This document shows, piece by piece, positions 1 to 10,448 of a stretch of DNA of 64,000 nucleotides. Under the pieces are notes generated by a model that searched no databases, was not told the origin of the DNA, and saw nothing but the letters and a program-made list of their open reading frames with translations. Made by a program: the position numbers and the translations under genes. The DNA is from Chaetoderma sp. LZ-2023a (Eukaryota; Mollusca; Caudofoveata; Chaetodermatida; Chaetodermatidae). The stretch lies in the NCBI GenBank assembly GCA_034401795.1, contig CM067359.1:142167136-142231135 (forward strand), read 5' to 3'. Positions within the stretch are counted from its first letter, which is position 1; each line of letters begins with the position of its first letter.

Positions 1-4
1 GGAG

Positions 5-1693
5 ATGTTCGCCAATGTCCCTGAGGAACACACGGTCCATAACGGAGCGCTGTATTGTACTCGTGCACCCTCTGCAATGGATGCTGAATACCCTCGATTA
101 GTCTTGCCAACTAGCTTTCATCGCAAAGTACTCGAACAAGCGCATCAAAGGGCTGGACATCAAGGTCTACAGAAGACTTTATGTCTGATCCGGGATTCCT
201 TCTTGTGGAAAACTTTGAGGAAGGATGTGCTGGAGATGTTGGACCGATGCCCTATATGTCAAGCCAATCGACCCATTACGACCCGCCCAAAGTATACAGA
301 AATGCCCATGGCAAAGTATCCGGGGCAGATCGTTGGGGCAGATTTAATTGGTCCCTTTGTCGAGTCCGCTAAGGGAAATCGCTACATACTAACGGTAGTG
401 GATCATTGCTCTGCTTGGGCAGAAGCATATCCCATTCCTTCCAAAAAGGCAAATGAAATCAAAGACAAATTCTTTGATGAGTATTGTGCCAGGCACGGAG
501 TACCCGAGATACTGATAACCGATCAAGGGGGTGAATTCAATGAATCAGAATTGAAGTGCCTATACAAGGAATATGGAATTGATCACCACAGGACTACACC
601 ATACCATCCTCAGACGAACGGACGGACGGAACGATTCAATCGTACCCTGAAAGAGTTGATCCAAAAGGGGGTAAATAACCAAGCCCGACCGTGGGAGAGT
701 GAATTGGCGCCTGCCCTCATGGCATATCGAAACACTCGACACGCCACCACTGGCTACACGCCATTCTACCTGACATACGGTCGGCGTGGTAGACTACCCT
801 TAGCGAGTCCGGTGGACGGATTCCAAGATCTCGGTGACCGGCTCACCAATCTCAATAATGCCTTGATCAGAGCCAAGGTGTCAACCGAAGCATCAAGAGA
901 ATATCACCGGCAAGCGATAGACAGGAAATCAAATGCTCCTGAATTCAAAGTGGGCGATTCGGTCATTGTGAAAGCAAATGAGCCACTAAAGCTCACAACA
1001 AGGAATGACCCTGAATATGAGATATATAAAATCAATGGCCCTGTTGCCCATATACGACATCAGAGGTCGGGAAAAACCCGTGTGATAAATATATCAAAAC
1101 TCAGAATTGTTGACTCCCAAATATGTTGGGATAGGGTTAGGCAACGGCCAATAAGAAACCCTGCCCAAGGTACAGCTGCTAGCCACCCGGTTATCCAGAA
1201 GCTGCCGGAGGTCCGACCCAAGCCGACAGCCCGCCTACTAAAGCGACCCCTTCCTCTCGTGGGAATAGCTGGCCCGTCGAGGAGAAGAACCAGGGAACTG
1301 GAAAGTGAACTTCATCAAGAAGGGCCCCCTGAATCGAGACAAAGATTAGAACGGGTAGATGAAAAGGAGGTTGAAATGCGGATAGATCCACAGAACAACA
1401 GTAATGTGCTGGCGGACCATGATGTGGAGATGGAGAGTGAAGAACTCGTTGCCCGATATAACCTGCGCAAACGGCCACATCGGCCGGACGGTGCCGAATC
1501 CCTAGGTAAGCGTCAGCGCAGAGCGCCGGTAAAACGTGAGCTCCACACAGATCCCCACATCGTATCTGATAAGAAACCACGTATTGGTGTCATAGACAGA
1601 CAGTCAACGGATTCATTTCACAGCCGCATAGAGGCAGTTATAAGAGAACATGAACGTCATACACAACGTACAAATAAGGCGAAATTCACATAA
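5..1693 (+). CDS. Ty3/gypsy integrase, 3' end of pol
   Basis: This is the integrase end of a gypsy polyprotein, which inserts the element's cDNA into host DNA. A zinc-binding HHCC module comes first (H at about residues 39 and 47, then CPIC). The rve catalytic core follows, starting 'GADLIGPF' and including 'ITDQGGEF' and the region 'TPYHPQTNGRTERFNRTLKE', which fit the D,D-35-E triad. A GPY/F-like or chromatin-binding module follows ('FKVGDSVIVKANEPL ... SKLRIV'). The last ~190 residues are a basic and acidic low-complexity tail with 'YNLRKRP', longer than in most gypsy integrases. The first ATG in view is internal, since the frame continues in from upstream. Family membership is certain. 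The lineage within Ty3/gypsy is not resolved. Confidence 0.93.
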   Translation: MFANVPEEHTVHNGALYCTRAPSAMDAEYPRLVLPTSFHRKVLEQAHQRAGHQGLQKTLCLIRDSFLWKTLRKDVLEMLDRCPICQANRPITTRPKYTEMPMAKYPGQIVGADLIGPFVESAKGNRYILTVVDHCSAWAEAYPIPSKKANEIKDKFFDEYCARHGVPEILITDQGGEFNESELKCLYKEYGIDHHRTTPYHPQTNGRTERFNRTLKELIQKGVNNQARPWESELAPALMAYRNTRHATTGYTPFYLTYGRRGRLPLASPVDGFQDLGDRLTNLNNALIRAKVSTEASREYHRQAIDRKSNAPEFKVGDSVIVKANEPLKLTTRNDPEYEIYKINGPVAHIRHQRSGKTRVINISKLRIVDSQICWDRVRQRPIRNPAQGTAASHPVIQKLPEVRPKPTARLLKRPLPLVGIAGPSRRRTRELESELHQEGPPESRQRLERVDEKEVEMRIDPQNNSNVLADHDVEMESEELVARYNLRKRPHRPDGAESLGKRQRRAPVKRELHTDPHIVSDKKPRIGVIDRQSTDSFHSRIEAVIREHERHTQRTNKAKFT

Positions 1694-1910
1694 GGTATCG
1701 GATTATTGAGCAATCCGATTGAAGTCATGTTGAAATATTCCAGCAATGTCCGATCGGAACTGCCTGTCATAGTTAAATATAGAAACTCGTGATACCTAAA
1801 ACGTAGAAGATAAGAATCCGTCATGACTAAATATAGAATCACTGATCATCACTGATAAAGGGATTTCAGACAGAAGTTGTCTGCGCATAAAACGCCTAGA
1901 CATCGACAGT

Positions 1911-2177
1911 GTGGAAACTATTGGCCACCTCGACATAATATCGTACGTCGTTATACCCGAAATCGTCATAGTCCTAACGGCCATTGTAATCTTTAAACTT
2001 AACGCCCGATATAAATGTATTAAGTACCCGAGAAAAGACAAAAGACGAAGGATTGTCATGGAAAACCCAGTTGAAGACGAGGACCCAACTGAACTAGTGG
2101 AAATGGTAGAGAGGGAATGTTCTCAGCAGAAAGACAAAGCACCTCAACCAGACGAACTGACAAACGAAACAAATTGA
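1911..2177 (+). CDS. Small single-pass membrane protein ORF downstream of integrase
   Basis: An 88-residue ORF lies about 220 bases after the integrase stop, in the position where some gypsy elements carry a third ORF. Residues ~8-30 form one strongly hydrophobic segment (IISYVVIPEIVIVLTAIVIF). A basic stretch follows (KYPRKDKRRR), then an acidic C-terminus, as in a type III or signal-anchor protein. It is much too short to be a full envelope protein and no family is recognised. It could be the tail of a larger decayed third ORF, or chance. The translation signal and expression are unknown. Confidence 0.4.
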   Translation: METIGHLDIISYVVIPEIVIVLTAIVIFKLNARYKCIKYPRKDKRRRIVMENPVEDEDPTELVEMVERECSQQKDKAPQPDELTNETN

Positions 2178-2503
2178 ATATTTTGAACATGTTGTTCTGG
2201 TAAATGTGTAACATAGAAAACCAGGTGAGCTAAAAATCCCATTAAAATAATATAATGTAAACTCAAATGCAGTTGCAAGAAAGAAATTGGCTTAAGAATG
2301 AAGACAACCACAACAAGATAACGCAAGCCAATAGTAAAATCTCCAGCAGAGAAGTTAAGACTAGAAGTTAAAAATATGTAACAATCCCAAATGCAGTACA
2401 AATAATTCATACTAGAAAACAGTGGGAGTCCAAAACTAATTAAATCCTACCCTTTGTGAGTCAGGTCGGAAATGATAGATAGTAAGATATTTGGGAAGGG
2501 AAA

Positions 2504-3164
2504 TGTCTAGTGCTGGCCAGAAACACTAATTAAAAGTAGGGACACCTACCGTGCACGATGAGTGTTATGTGGTATATTAGTGGGATTAGTTTACGACCAT
2601 TCCCAAAAGAATCTTACCGACTGAACGAAAGACTGAACGGAAGCCGTCTTACAGAAGAACTTTATTTGTTGAAATTGGAACAAGATGGCGAGTATAAGAA
2701 AATCGGAAAAGGAGATTCATTTCGCTGAGATCTCCTCAGAGATGTTGAGAATACTGAGGGACAGGCGACGGGAAATGACGTTGCGGACAAACTCATTTAG
2801 GGACGAAAACGGGAACGTCCACATCAAAATAGAAATGGTGGCCTCCCAGTCGAGGAGCGGCCTCAACGACCGAGAGTCAAGCTCGGACGAGGAAGCACCC
2901 ATAAGTCGGGTAGGCGATCAAACCCCGACGGAGCAGGCTGGCTGGAGCAGCACGTTCAATTTGCCGTGCGGGCGCGGGCGGGGCCGGCCGACCGACTAGT
3001 TCGTCATGCCAATGCTTGATCGTTGTCGCAAGAAAGAGACGCTGCTGCTCTGATATGTACTTTTATACATATATACATATATAATTATATCGACTTACAC
3101 AATCGGATAAAATCGCCTACAATTAACCCGACGGCGTGTTATTGTTTTGTGTATTCCATATTCA
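2504..3164 (+). repeat. Probable 3' LTR of the Ty3/gypsy element
   Basis: The purine run 'gggaagggaaa' (2493-2503) is followed directly by TG, as at the polypurine tract/3' LTR junction. A CA about 660 bases later ends a plausible LTR. TATA-like AT-rich sequence lies near 3062-3095. The left LTR is outside the window, so neither border can be confirmed. Confidence 0.35.
2685..2999 (+). CDS. 104-residue ORF inside the probable LTR
   Basis: This ORF starts with an ATG in good context (caagATGG). It encodes a charged protein whose N-terminal third should be helical (EKEIHFAEISSEMLRILRDR). A Ser/Asp/Glu patch follows, then a C-terminal 'GRGRGRP' resembling an AT-hook. No family is recognised. 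If the LTR borders are right, the ORF is entirely within the LTR, which is unusual and would put it at both ends of the element. It could be an accessory regulator or a chance ORF in GC-rich leader sequence. Confidence 0.35.
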   Translation: MASIRKSEKEIHFAEISSEMLRILRDRRREMTLRTNSFRDENGNVHIKIEMVASQSRSGLNDRESSSDEEAPISRVGDQTPTEQAGWSSTFNLPCGRGRGRPTD

Positions 3165-5762
3165 CCGGACCACCGGAGGAATGGGAAGCTACGCGACAAA
3201 AACAGGTGAATGAGCACGTTGTTTTTTTTAGTTTTACGCCTAGCATATTTAATATAATATTTATGTGTGTTCCACCACCCCCAAGGGGGGGGGGGGGGCG
3301 GGGTCAGTTTCCCTGGCTCGGGAACCATACATTATTTGCATGGCGGGAAAGGGGAGACAAGGAACTGGGATGGGGAGGAGGTAGAGGTACAGCTTAATTG
3401 TGTGTATGAAGGTTGAACGGATTGGGAAGTATCCAATATTATCAGGCCCGAAGGAGAGAAATAGTCTGTCATTTTACCACCCTTGTACGACGGACGGCGA
3501 GCCTTATTCTCCATATATTCAACATTCAACATACAACGATTGGAAACTTTATGTTTCCATGTTGGGATCGCGTATTAATTAGGCCTACTTCCAATGCCAC
3601 TATTAAAAACTTTGAAACTACATTGACTGCTATGTCATGAGCACCAGTATCGAATAATGTGTCTATACTACCGGTATCAACAGAGTGTAGCGAATCAACC
3701 AGTGAAGATTCGCGTGTGATTATTATAACATGTATATACTTCTCCCATCATTTAAAAAAAAAAGTACAGCGTCCAGACGACAATCGGGGCAATGCTGCAC
3801 ACTTACCGAGGAATAGATGTCCAGAGGACGTTGGAACATGCGAGTATAGGTTTGTGCCAACCCGGGTGGCATATCGTCTACGTTGTGACGAGCCATGGTC
3901 AAGACTATCCTCGCATGGGCCACCGATTCTGACACTTTTACCTTGCCATTATGATCGTATCTGATTAGGTACAATTCCATGGGTACCCGTCCGGTACTAC
4001 AATATTGTATTGTGCTATTTCGCACCATCGTATGTGCAGCGCGAGGGCGTCCTGGCTACATGGGCACATCGAACTGACCGGGGCCATGGTCGCCTGTGAC
4101 GTGACAAGACGGCCCATGATGTTCTTGCCCATTTAGGATAGGAGGCACTCGTCGCCAGCATCCTCACCTACTCGCAGCATGATAATACTGCGGATATCCA
4201 GGGATACACCATTGTTATTTGCAAACATACTATATTAGCCAGTTATAAGAGAAGTCAATCATATACTTTGTGCACAGTCTGTCATACTTATTGCCGTAAT
4301 AATCAATTTCGTATTGTACTATTGAATGACGTCGACTGAATATAATGATAGTGCGTCATGACTGAATGGAAGCTGTAGATATGGTGAGCTATGGCTGTTG
4401 ATGGTACACAGCGAGTTAAACGACAATCTGACGAGGTGGTCGTTTAACTTCGGTTGGTGGACATCTGTAGATATGGATAGATGGAGTAGCTACCATCTGA
4501 TCCGCTAATGTCTGCGGATGCCCTATAACCTCGCCGATACCATCTTCGCCCCTCACGAATATAGGCACGATCATCATGCAACCATATTTGTAGAAGAGTC
4601 AGAGAGACGGACGGATATGAAGGCATGTTGGACAGACGTGCGGACAAATATTATTCTCGTTATACTTCGAACCTATATGGAACATCATGTAACCTTTATG
4701 AATTAAAATCACAGCTCATGTGCGTCAAGCTGTGAGGTGTATTTACGTCAAGCTAGGAATGCTAAGATATAGGACGTAAGATGAATTTTGAAATGAGAGA
4801 GCTGACTGATGTTGGGATAATGCAAGCAATAACAGAAAGTTGTTGCTGCAACCAACAGCAATCAGTTTCCAAGAAATTATACTCTAATTGAATTAAAACG
4901 GAGGAAAACTGTGAGGATTGGAAACACAATTGTGAGTGTGTCTGAAATTCAATAAAACCCAACATGGTCGTGTTACCAGGAGAATTTGTCACAAGACATC
5001 ATAAGACTAAAGTCACGAGGACATTGTTTAGTAGTCATACAATAACTAAAGAGGATACTTTTCAGTCCATTTGCGGGCCTGCTTAAAGCATTGGCAAAAT
5101 TGTGGATAGTACGTTTTAGTGCCTGACAGCAAATCGTTAAGCACTTCAACTTCTCAATACCACTCAGAAATTTATATTAAATTCTGAAAATAGAATTTGA
5201 TAAGTGGAATCCACACTTAAGATTGGTGGTGCAATATTCTATATGAGCCACAAAACGGTTGGAAGCCAGCGTTCAGTAAAACCCTTCTCAAGAAGGTGCA
5301 CAACTTTTGTATGGATGAAGGGATCCCAGAAATTGTAAACACTGTCAGTCATGGGCCGTTGGCGTCATTTAGGAATAGCAGAAGAGCGGACTGGAACACA
5401 TTCTTCTGGTATAAATATGAGCGACCATGAAGGGAAAGGAAGTCTATTAATTTTTTATCTTAAACTAAATTCTAAATTCTCGCGATAGATTGTTGCTCTC
5501 TCAGTCAGGCTAGATAGCTTAAGCATTAAGTTTGAATCTTTATCTATATCTCATTTAAAGACTTAACATATTCAGTGAAAATATTGTAAAAAGTCAGTAA
5601 CCGTTATCCAGAAGAAATAATAATCTGAAATTTAGACGACGTGTTTCGAGTTTCATTTCAATCATCACCTCGGAAGTGCAAGAGGAGAAGGCAACCTTCT
5701 TCCCGAACCTGAACAACCGTGACCTTGACCTCTGTGGAGTCACGAAATCTTCAATATGATAA
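3165..5762. other. No gene recognised
   Basis: I see only short ORFs without family features. A G-run lies at 3287-3299 and an A-run at about 3753-3763. The stretch before 5763 probably includes the 5' flank of the Helitron, but no clear terminus was found. Confidence 0.5.
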
Positions 5763-7079
5763 ATATTAAGAAAACAAAAACAGAAAGAAGTTTCTCAACG
5801 TCGGACAGTTCAGGACCTCATACATTCGTTCAGACAAAGTATATCAACTGCATGTGAATATGTCTGCACATGCTGTGACCAGTTATGGTTTAAAGAGTTT
5901 GTTGTACAAGCCACATCTATTCTGAATAAATGTCAGCGTGAGACTCTTAAGGAGCAATGCTTAACTGGGATAACAAGTGTTTCTGGAAAAGAATGGCTGT
6001 GCCACACATGTGGGAATGCATTGATTAAGGGACAGATGCCAACATTAGCTAAAGCCAATAATATAGTTTTTCCTGAGCGGACATTTCAGCTTAATCTCAA
6101 TTCATTAGAAGAAAGTTTGGTTCGGCCAGTTAACGTCTTTATGCAAACGCGAGAACTACCATCTGGTGGCCAAACTAGTGTAAAGGGCAATGTTGTGAAT
6201 GTCCCAGCGGATAATATTAATGTTGTCTCTCAACTGCCACGTCTTATGTCAGATTCAGGAACCATTCCTGTTAAACTTAAGCGATGCTTGCGCTATAAAA
6301 CCCACTATTTACATGAAAATGTTAGGCCAAATAAATGTATTGAAGCTGCAAAATTATTACTAAATAAGCCATTATTCAGAGAGCATGTTCCAGAGGGTTT
6401 GAATGCGTCATGGCTAGAAGATCAAAGGGAGGTAGCACAAAGTACATTATGGGGAGAGTTCATTGAAAATGCACAAAGTATGCCAATTCAAACTGATACT
6501 CCAGAAATACCATAGGATGTAGCTCTTGATAAAGATTTGTGTGTAGGGAATGAAAATGAAAACATACCACAAGTAGAATCTGATTTGTGGAGCGAAGATG
6601 AAGATGATGAAACACCAGAGCCATCCTCATAGCTAGATACGTTATTGCATCCTACTAACTTTGATGAAACTGATGGGACAAATATTTACTGTATCGCACC
6701 AAGTGAGGGCAATCATCCAATTAGTATTTTCAGTAACAATATTGAAGAATTGGCATATCCCACCATATTTTGTGGTGAAAAAAGACCAACAGATATTGAA
6801 AGAACCAAACCAATTAAATACAGTGATCTTTGTAAGTCTGAATTATGGAGGAGGGGCAGATGTGTTGCTCGATCTATAAGCAACATATTTTTCAAGGCAA
6901 AAAGATTACAAATGAAGAAGATTAGAGATAAAGTGTGGCTGTCTGTTAAACGAATACAATCCAAAGGTCGACAATTTACAGCTGGAGATTTTAAGAACCC
7001 TGACATTGAAAATCAGCTTGTGAACATTGACGAAGGTTACCGAATATTTCGGACATTAAGAGGATCCCCACCATACTGA
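5763..7079 (+). pseudogene. Helitron RepHel N-terminal region (zinc-binding + DUF6570-like)
   Basis: The frame is open from about 5763 without a clear start codon. The first module has paired cysteines typical of Helitron N-termini ('CEYVCTCCDQLWFKE', then about 50 residues on 'WLCHTCGNALIKGQ'). The region from about 6020 matches the DUF6570 pattern: 'FPERTFQLNLNSLEES', 'GNVVNVPADN', 'LPRLMSDSGTIPVKLKR'. A second block (6645-7079) holds 'IEELAYPTIFCGEKRP' and 'YRIFRTLRGSPPY', the usual run-up to Helitron_like_N. Two TAG codons at 6513 and about 6630 lie in the same frame, so the piece is not translatable as it stands. Family assignment is firm. Confidence 0.85.
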
Positions 7080-7104
7080 GAAGCAGCAAAAAAACTTTTT
7101 TGAA

Positions 7105-8213
7105 ATGATTCGTCGGCTTGGCCTGCCTACATGGTTTTTTAGTCTTTCTGCAGGAGAAACCCGGTGGCTTGAACTTCTCCAATCACTGAGCAAAGTTGTT
7201 GATGGGAAAGAGCTTACTACTGAAGAACTGGAAGATATGTCTTGGGAACATAAATCTAGGCTAATCAGAGAGGATCCAGTCACTGTGCTCGACATTTTGA
7301 TTACCGTGTACACCGATTTTTCTCAGACTTTCTACAAGCTTCTGTGCAACCTATTGGTAAAGTAGTGGACTCCTTTTATAGAATATTAGTTTCAGCAACG
7401 GGGATTCCCCACATTCATGCTTTATTATGGATTGATGGTGCACCATGCTATGGTACCGATAGTACTGAGGATGTGGAAGCGTTTGTTGATAAGCATTTAA
7501 GCACAGCTAGAACATTTAACACAGAATTTGCAAAAGATGACCTAGTAAAGGTACAAGTCCATAGACATTCCCAAACCTGCAAGAAAAACAGAAAGAAGGT
7601 TTGCCGCTTCAATTTCCCAGTAGCACCAATGAACCGAACACAAATCCTAAATGGTGGTTCAATGGGACAACAAGGTGACATTAAGAAAAATTGGGACACA
7701 GTTGTTGATAAACTTGGTGATATGTGTTCTGGAAGCTCGATACCTTTTGATGAATTTCTAAGCGATCTAGATATATCATTGGAACAGTATATCTTGGCGG
7801 TTAGGAGTAGCATTCATGAGCCTAAGATTTTTCTAAAGAGGAATCCAGATGCAATCAGAGTCAATGGCTACAATCCTCACATTCTAGAGGCATGGCAATC
7901 TAATCATGATCTGCAATTCGTTACAAATGCGTATGCCTGTACTATGTATATCATAAGCTATGTCAGTAAAGGTCAGAAAGGCTTGAGTGAGTTGCTTCGA
8001 AGAGCATGCGAGGACGCCAACGATACTACCAATAACATCAGAGAACAAGTCAGCTGTGTTGGAAATAAACTGATACGCAATGCTGAAATATGTGCACAAG
8101 AAGCAGTTGTGATCGTTTTGCAGCTTCCTATGCGTCGATCTGGCAGGGGATTTCTGTTTATTAATACATCTCCTAAGGATGAGCGGCCATTTTTTTATCA
8201 AACCACAAGATGA
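7105..8213 (+). pseudogene. Helitron Rep nuclease (HUH endonuclease)
   Basis: This is the nicking and ligating domain of rolling-circle transposition. The opening 'MIRRLGLPTWFFSLSAGETRW' corresponds to Helitron_like_N. The frame changes near 7344-7365. The HUH metal-binding motif is seen as 'PHIHALLW', with histidines at 7410 and 7416. Further on come 'HRHSQTCKKN...CRFNFP' and 'NGYNPHILEAWQSNHDLQFV'. The paired catalytic tyrosines fit 'YIISYVSKG' (first Tyr at 7947, second four residues later). These match the animal Helitron consensus well. The enzyme motifs are therefore still present although the full gene is broken. Confidence 0.88.
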
Positions 8214-9289
8214 ATTAATGCATCTTCCTGATGACTCGGAAGATGTTCTGTGTGGGAATGTTATTTCGCGTTATTCAGAAAGACCAGACAAAGTGGCATC
8301 ATTATGTCTTGCTGATTTTGCATCTTTCTATGACATTAGAAAAAAACAGCAACAGCCTAAAAAGAAGCGCATGCAAGTACATGTATCTAATGAGTTAGCT
8401 GAAAATGAGCATGAGGAACATGTTGATGACAATGCATATGAAGAGGAGGATTATGAAGACAATAATGATGAGACTATTGTTTTACCAAATGGATTGTGTA
8501 TGACAAAAAGGAAAAAGAAGAAGATCATCCGATATGTACATTATAGTGAGCAAAAAGATTCAGAGAATTGGTACAGAGAGCATTTGATGTTGTTCCATCC
8601 ATGGGTTAATGAAAGTGCTATAATAGGTGGTTGTGATACCTATGAAGAGCGATATCTACAAGTAAAGGTTGAATGGAATATGAGCACAGGCAGAGGCCGA
8701 ATTGAGAGATCATAGAGAAACGGAGGAAATGTGGGATAATATTGCCCCAGGTACACAACACCAACTTTTAGATCTATCTGATACTGCAAACCAAATGCCT
8801 TATTTGCCACAGGACGAAGACGTTTCATATGAGTATGATCTGAGAGGAGATCTTGGAGTCAATGCTGGAACAGATGTTCAACATGAATGGCTAAAGAATA
8901 GAATGGCTGATGAGGATTATCGATCTCTTGTTCAATCATTGAATGATAAACAAAAGGAAATCTTTTACCATGTTTTAAAATCAGCAAAAACAGCTGTTGA
9001 GCCATTACATCTTTTTGTGAGTGGTGGTGCTGGGGTTGGGAAGACTGTGTTAACCCAGGCTCTGAACCAAGCTCTATTAAGATACTACAATAGTGCCGAA
9101 GGTGTCAACCCTGAGCAATTAAGTGTCTTGCTGGTAGCTCCTACTGGAAAGGCTGCATATCTAATCAAAGGACGGACCATTCACTCAGCATTCATGATTC
9201 GACCAAACAGAGGGCTTGAATACAAAGGAATAGGATTTAAAGATCGAAACACCGTGAGAGCCAGTTTATTGATGAAATATCTATGGTTG
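8179..9289 (+). pseudogene. Helitron linker and 5' part of PIF1-like helicase
   Basis: The 8179-8715 piece is an acidic linker ('HEEHVDDNAYEEEDYEDNNDE'). The next piece, in another frame from about 8702, enters a PIF1-type superfamily 1 helicase: 'LNDKQKEIFYHVL', Walker A 'GGAGVGKT' near 9029, then 'VLLVAPTGKAAYLIKGRTIHSAF'. In a further frame, 9271-9288 reads DEISMV, the Walker B box. The sequence stops being helicase one base later, so all motifs after Walker B are missing. The helicase would unwind DNA during rolling-circle transposition. This copy cannot do so. Confidence 0.87.
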
Positions 9290-9600
9290 CAGTGGCGTAG
9301 CTATGGGGGGGGGGGGGCAATTGCCTACCTCCCCCTGGGGCAAATAAAATCACAAAATTAGGAAATTTAAGCATTGGGAAAAAATATAATACTGAAGGTT
9401 TAAGGTAATAATATTGTTTACTGTGCCACAGTGAACTGTGCTGTGTAGTCTGTAGCCCTATACCCGAATTCCCCAGAGACTATCACAGTCGCCTATTATG
9501 CATGTAATCCTTTAATTCTTAACGCCTCTGTTTGTATATTATTTTTACAACATATGTGGCGCGAGGAGGCTCAGTGCTCAACTTATCACACCACGCGTTA

Positions 9601-9684
9601 CTATTAATAGTGCAAGTGGTGGCAGGCAGGATTACATCAGTATTGCTGATGTAATCCTGCCTGCTACACTAGCACTATTAATAG
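9601..9684. repeat. 84-nt near-perfect hairpin
   Basis: The left arm 9601-9640 and right arm 9646-9684 are reverse complements apart from a small bulge/mismatch patch. They are separated by the 5-base loop 'tattg'. Both outer ends read 'ctattaatag'. The arms, about 40 bases long, include 'ggcaggcaggattacatcag'. The size and single short loop resemble a microRNA precursor or a fold-back mini-element. Confidence 0.8.
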
Positions 9685-9869
9685 GCCTAGTATTCAGCTT
9701 GAGCATTGTTTAGTTTAAAAGTTTAATGGCAATGCTATTTATCGATCGCTCGCTACGCATGGACCGTGGACGTGTATTGACTATTCCGTAGCGCTGCAAC
9801 TCTGAGTCAAATTTAAACTAAATAAAATATTACAAATGATAGTTAATTAATTACTCTGAATCTCTGATC

Positions 9870-9991
9870 ATGCCGCCCTCTAAACCTAAAAGACAAAAAC
9901 TTGAATGTCAGGTATGTGGAAAGGTTGTAGATAGTGATTATGTAAATAGACATAATGAACATTGTCACGGGCTCCTGCAAATCCATTCCAG
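9870..9991 (+). CDS. Candidate first exon with a C2H2-type zinc finger
   Basis: From ATG 9870 the frame encodes a basic start (MPPSKPKRQKLE) and then one zinc finger. C13 and C16 ('CQVCGK') pair with H28 and H31/C32/H33 ('NRHNEHCHG'). This is the arrangement often seen at the N-terminus of hAT/ZMYM-like transposases. The exon can end at 9991, where 'ccag' meets 'gtaaca', a good 5' splice site. Without splicing the frame stops two codons later. No downstream transposase exon was found, so this is probably an orphan exon of the hAT-like element that starts at 9290. Confidence 0.4.
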
Positions 9992-10082
9992 GTAACAATA
10001 ATATACCCTATTTATTGCTGAATATTGCCATATCGGTTCCCACAAGTTGAAATGATTCCAATAAGTTAGCTTGTGTGTCAAT

Positions 10083-10136
10083 GACATGCACCCAGGTTGT
10101 GACATGCAACCAGGTTGTGACATGCAACCAGGTTGC
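10083..10136 (+). repeat. Three tandem 18-bp units
   Basis: Three copies of 'gacatgcaaccaggttgt' run head to tail, with one or two differences. Confidence 0.85.
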
Positions 10137-10206
10137 ATGACAATGGCACATTGACAGATCATGTTCCCTAGAATAAACTGATTCAGCTCATGGCCTCGAT
10201 GATGTT

Positions 10207-10350
10207 TCAAGATTTTGAATCAATCCCTACCCACCCCCAAGCAGTTTCTGATAAGATTTTTAGATGTTTTTAAAAATCGACCAAAATCCAAGAGAGCTGT
10301 CAGCCAAATTGGCCGATTTGTTTCCTTTGAATGAACTTGCATCCATATGA
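10207..10350 (+). repeat. Internal fragment of the mollusc-type dispersed repeat
   Basis: The blocks 'aatcaatccct', 'aaaaatcgaccaaaatccaa' and 'aaattggccgatttg' match the internal unit seen three times between 26.1 and 27.95 kb. Both ends of the parent repeat are missing. Confidence 0.65.
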
Positions 10351-10448
10351 CCCATTGATGCTGACTTGACTGATTACAAAGAATACACCTTTGTAAGATT
10401 CTTAAATGCTTACAATATGCAAATTTTAATCATATATAGTTTCTGATA

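Larger units (their letters stand above)
1..3164 (+). mobile_element. Ty3/gypsy LTR retrotransposon, 3' part (fossil)
   Basis: The window opens inside the pol gene of a Ty3/gypsy element. Its gag, protease, reverse transcriptase and 5' LTR must lie to the left of the window. The visible parts are integrase, a short membrane-protein ORF, a purine-rich tract at about 2493-2503 and a probable 3' LTR. The integrase reading frame looks whole over the visible part, so the copy seems fairly young. The exact right end is uncertain because the partner LTR is not in view. Confidence 0.85.
5763..9289 (+). mobile_element. Helitron (rolling-circle transposon), decayed and 3'-truncated
   Basis: Consecutive reading-frame pieces on one strand follow the order of a RepHel protein: Cys-rich N-terminus, DUF6570-like region, Helitron_like_N, HUH Rep, then PIF1-type helicase. 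At least two in-frame stops (TAG at 6513 and about 6630), a TGA at 7077 and several frame changes break it. The helicase ends abruptly at 9289, where an hAT-like end begins. No 5'-TC start or 3' hairpin/CTRR end was identified. Confidence 0.9.
9290..9991 (+). mobile_element. Left end and leader of an hAT-like element inserted in the Helitron
   Basis: The terminus 'cagtggcgtagctat' followed by a G-run and 'caattgcc' resembles the end of ZMYM-type hAT transposons. It begins exactly where the helicase stops. No matching right terminus (…tacgccactg) was seen downstream, so the element is truncated or rearranged, perhaps by the minisatellite expansion. The assignment rests on terminus resemblance and the zinc-finger exon downstream. 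Confidence 0.5.

Noticed and set aside
2221-2238. A full mollusc-type repeat inside the gypsy element
   Set aside because: Only the end motif 'ccaggtgagctaaaaatccc' is present, without the adjoining core or the other end.
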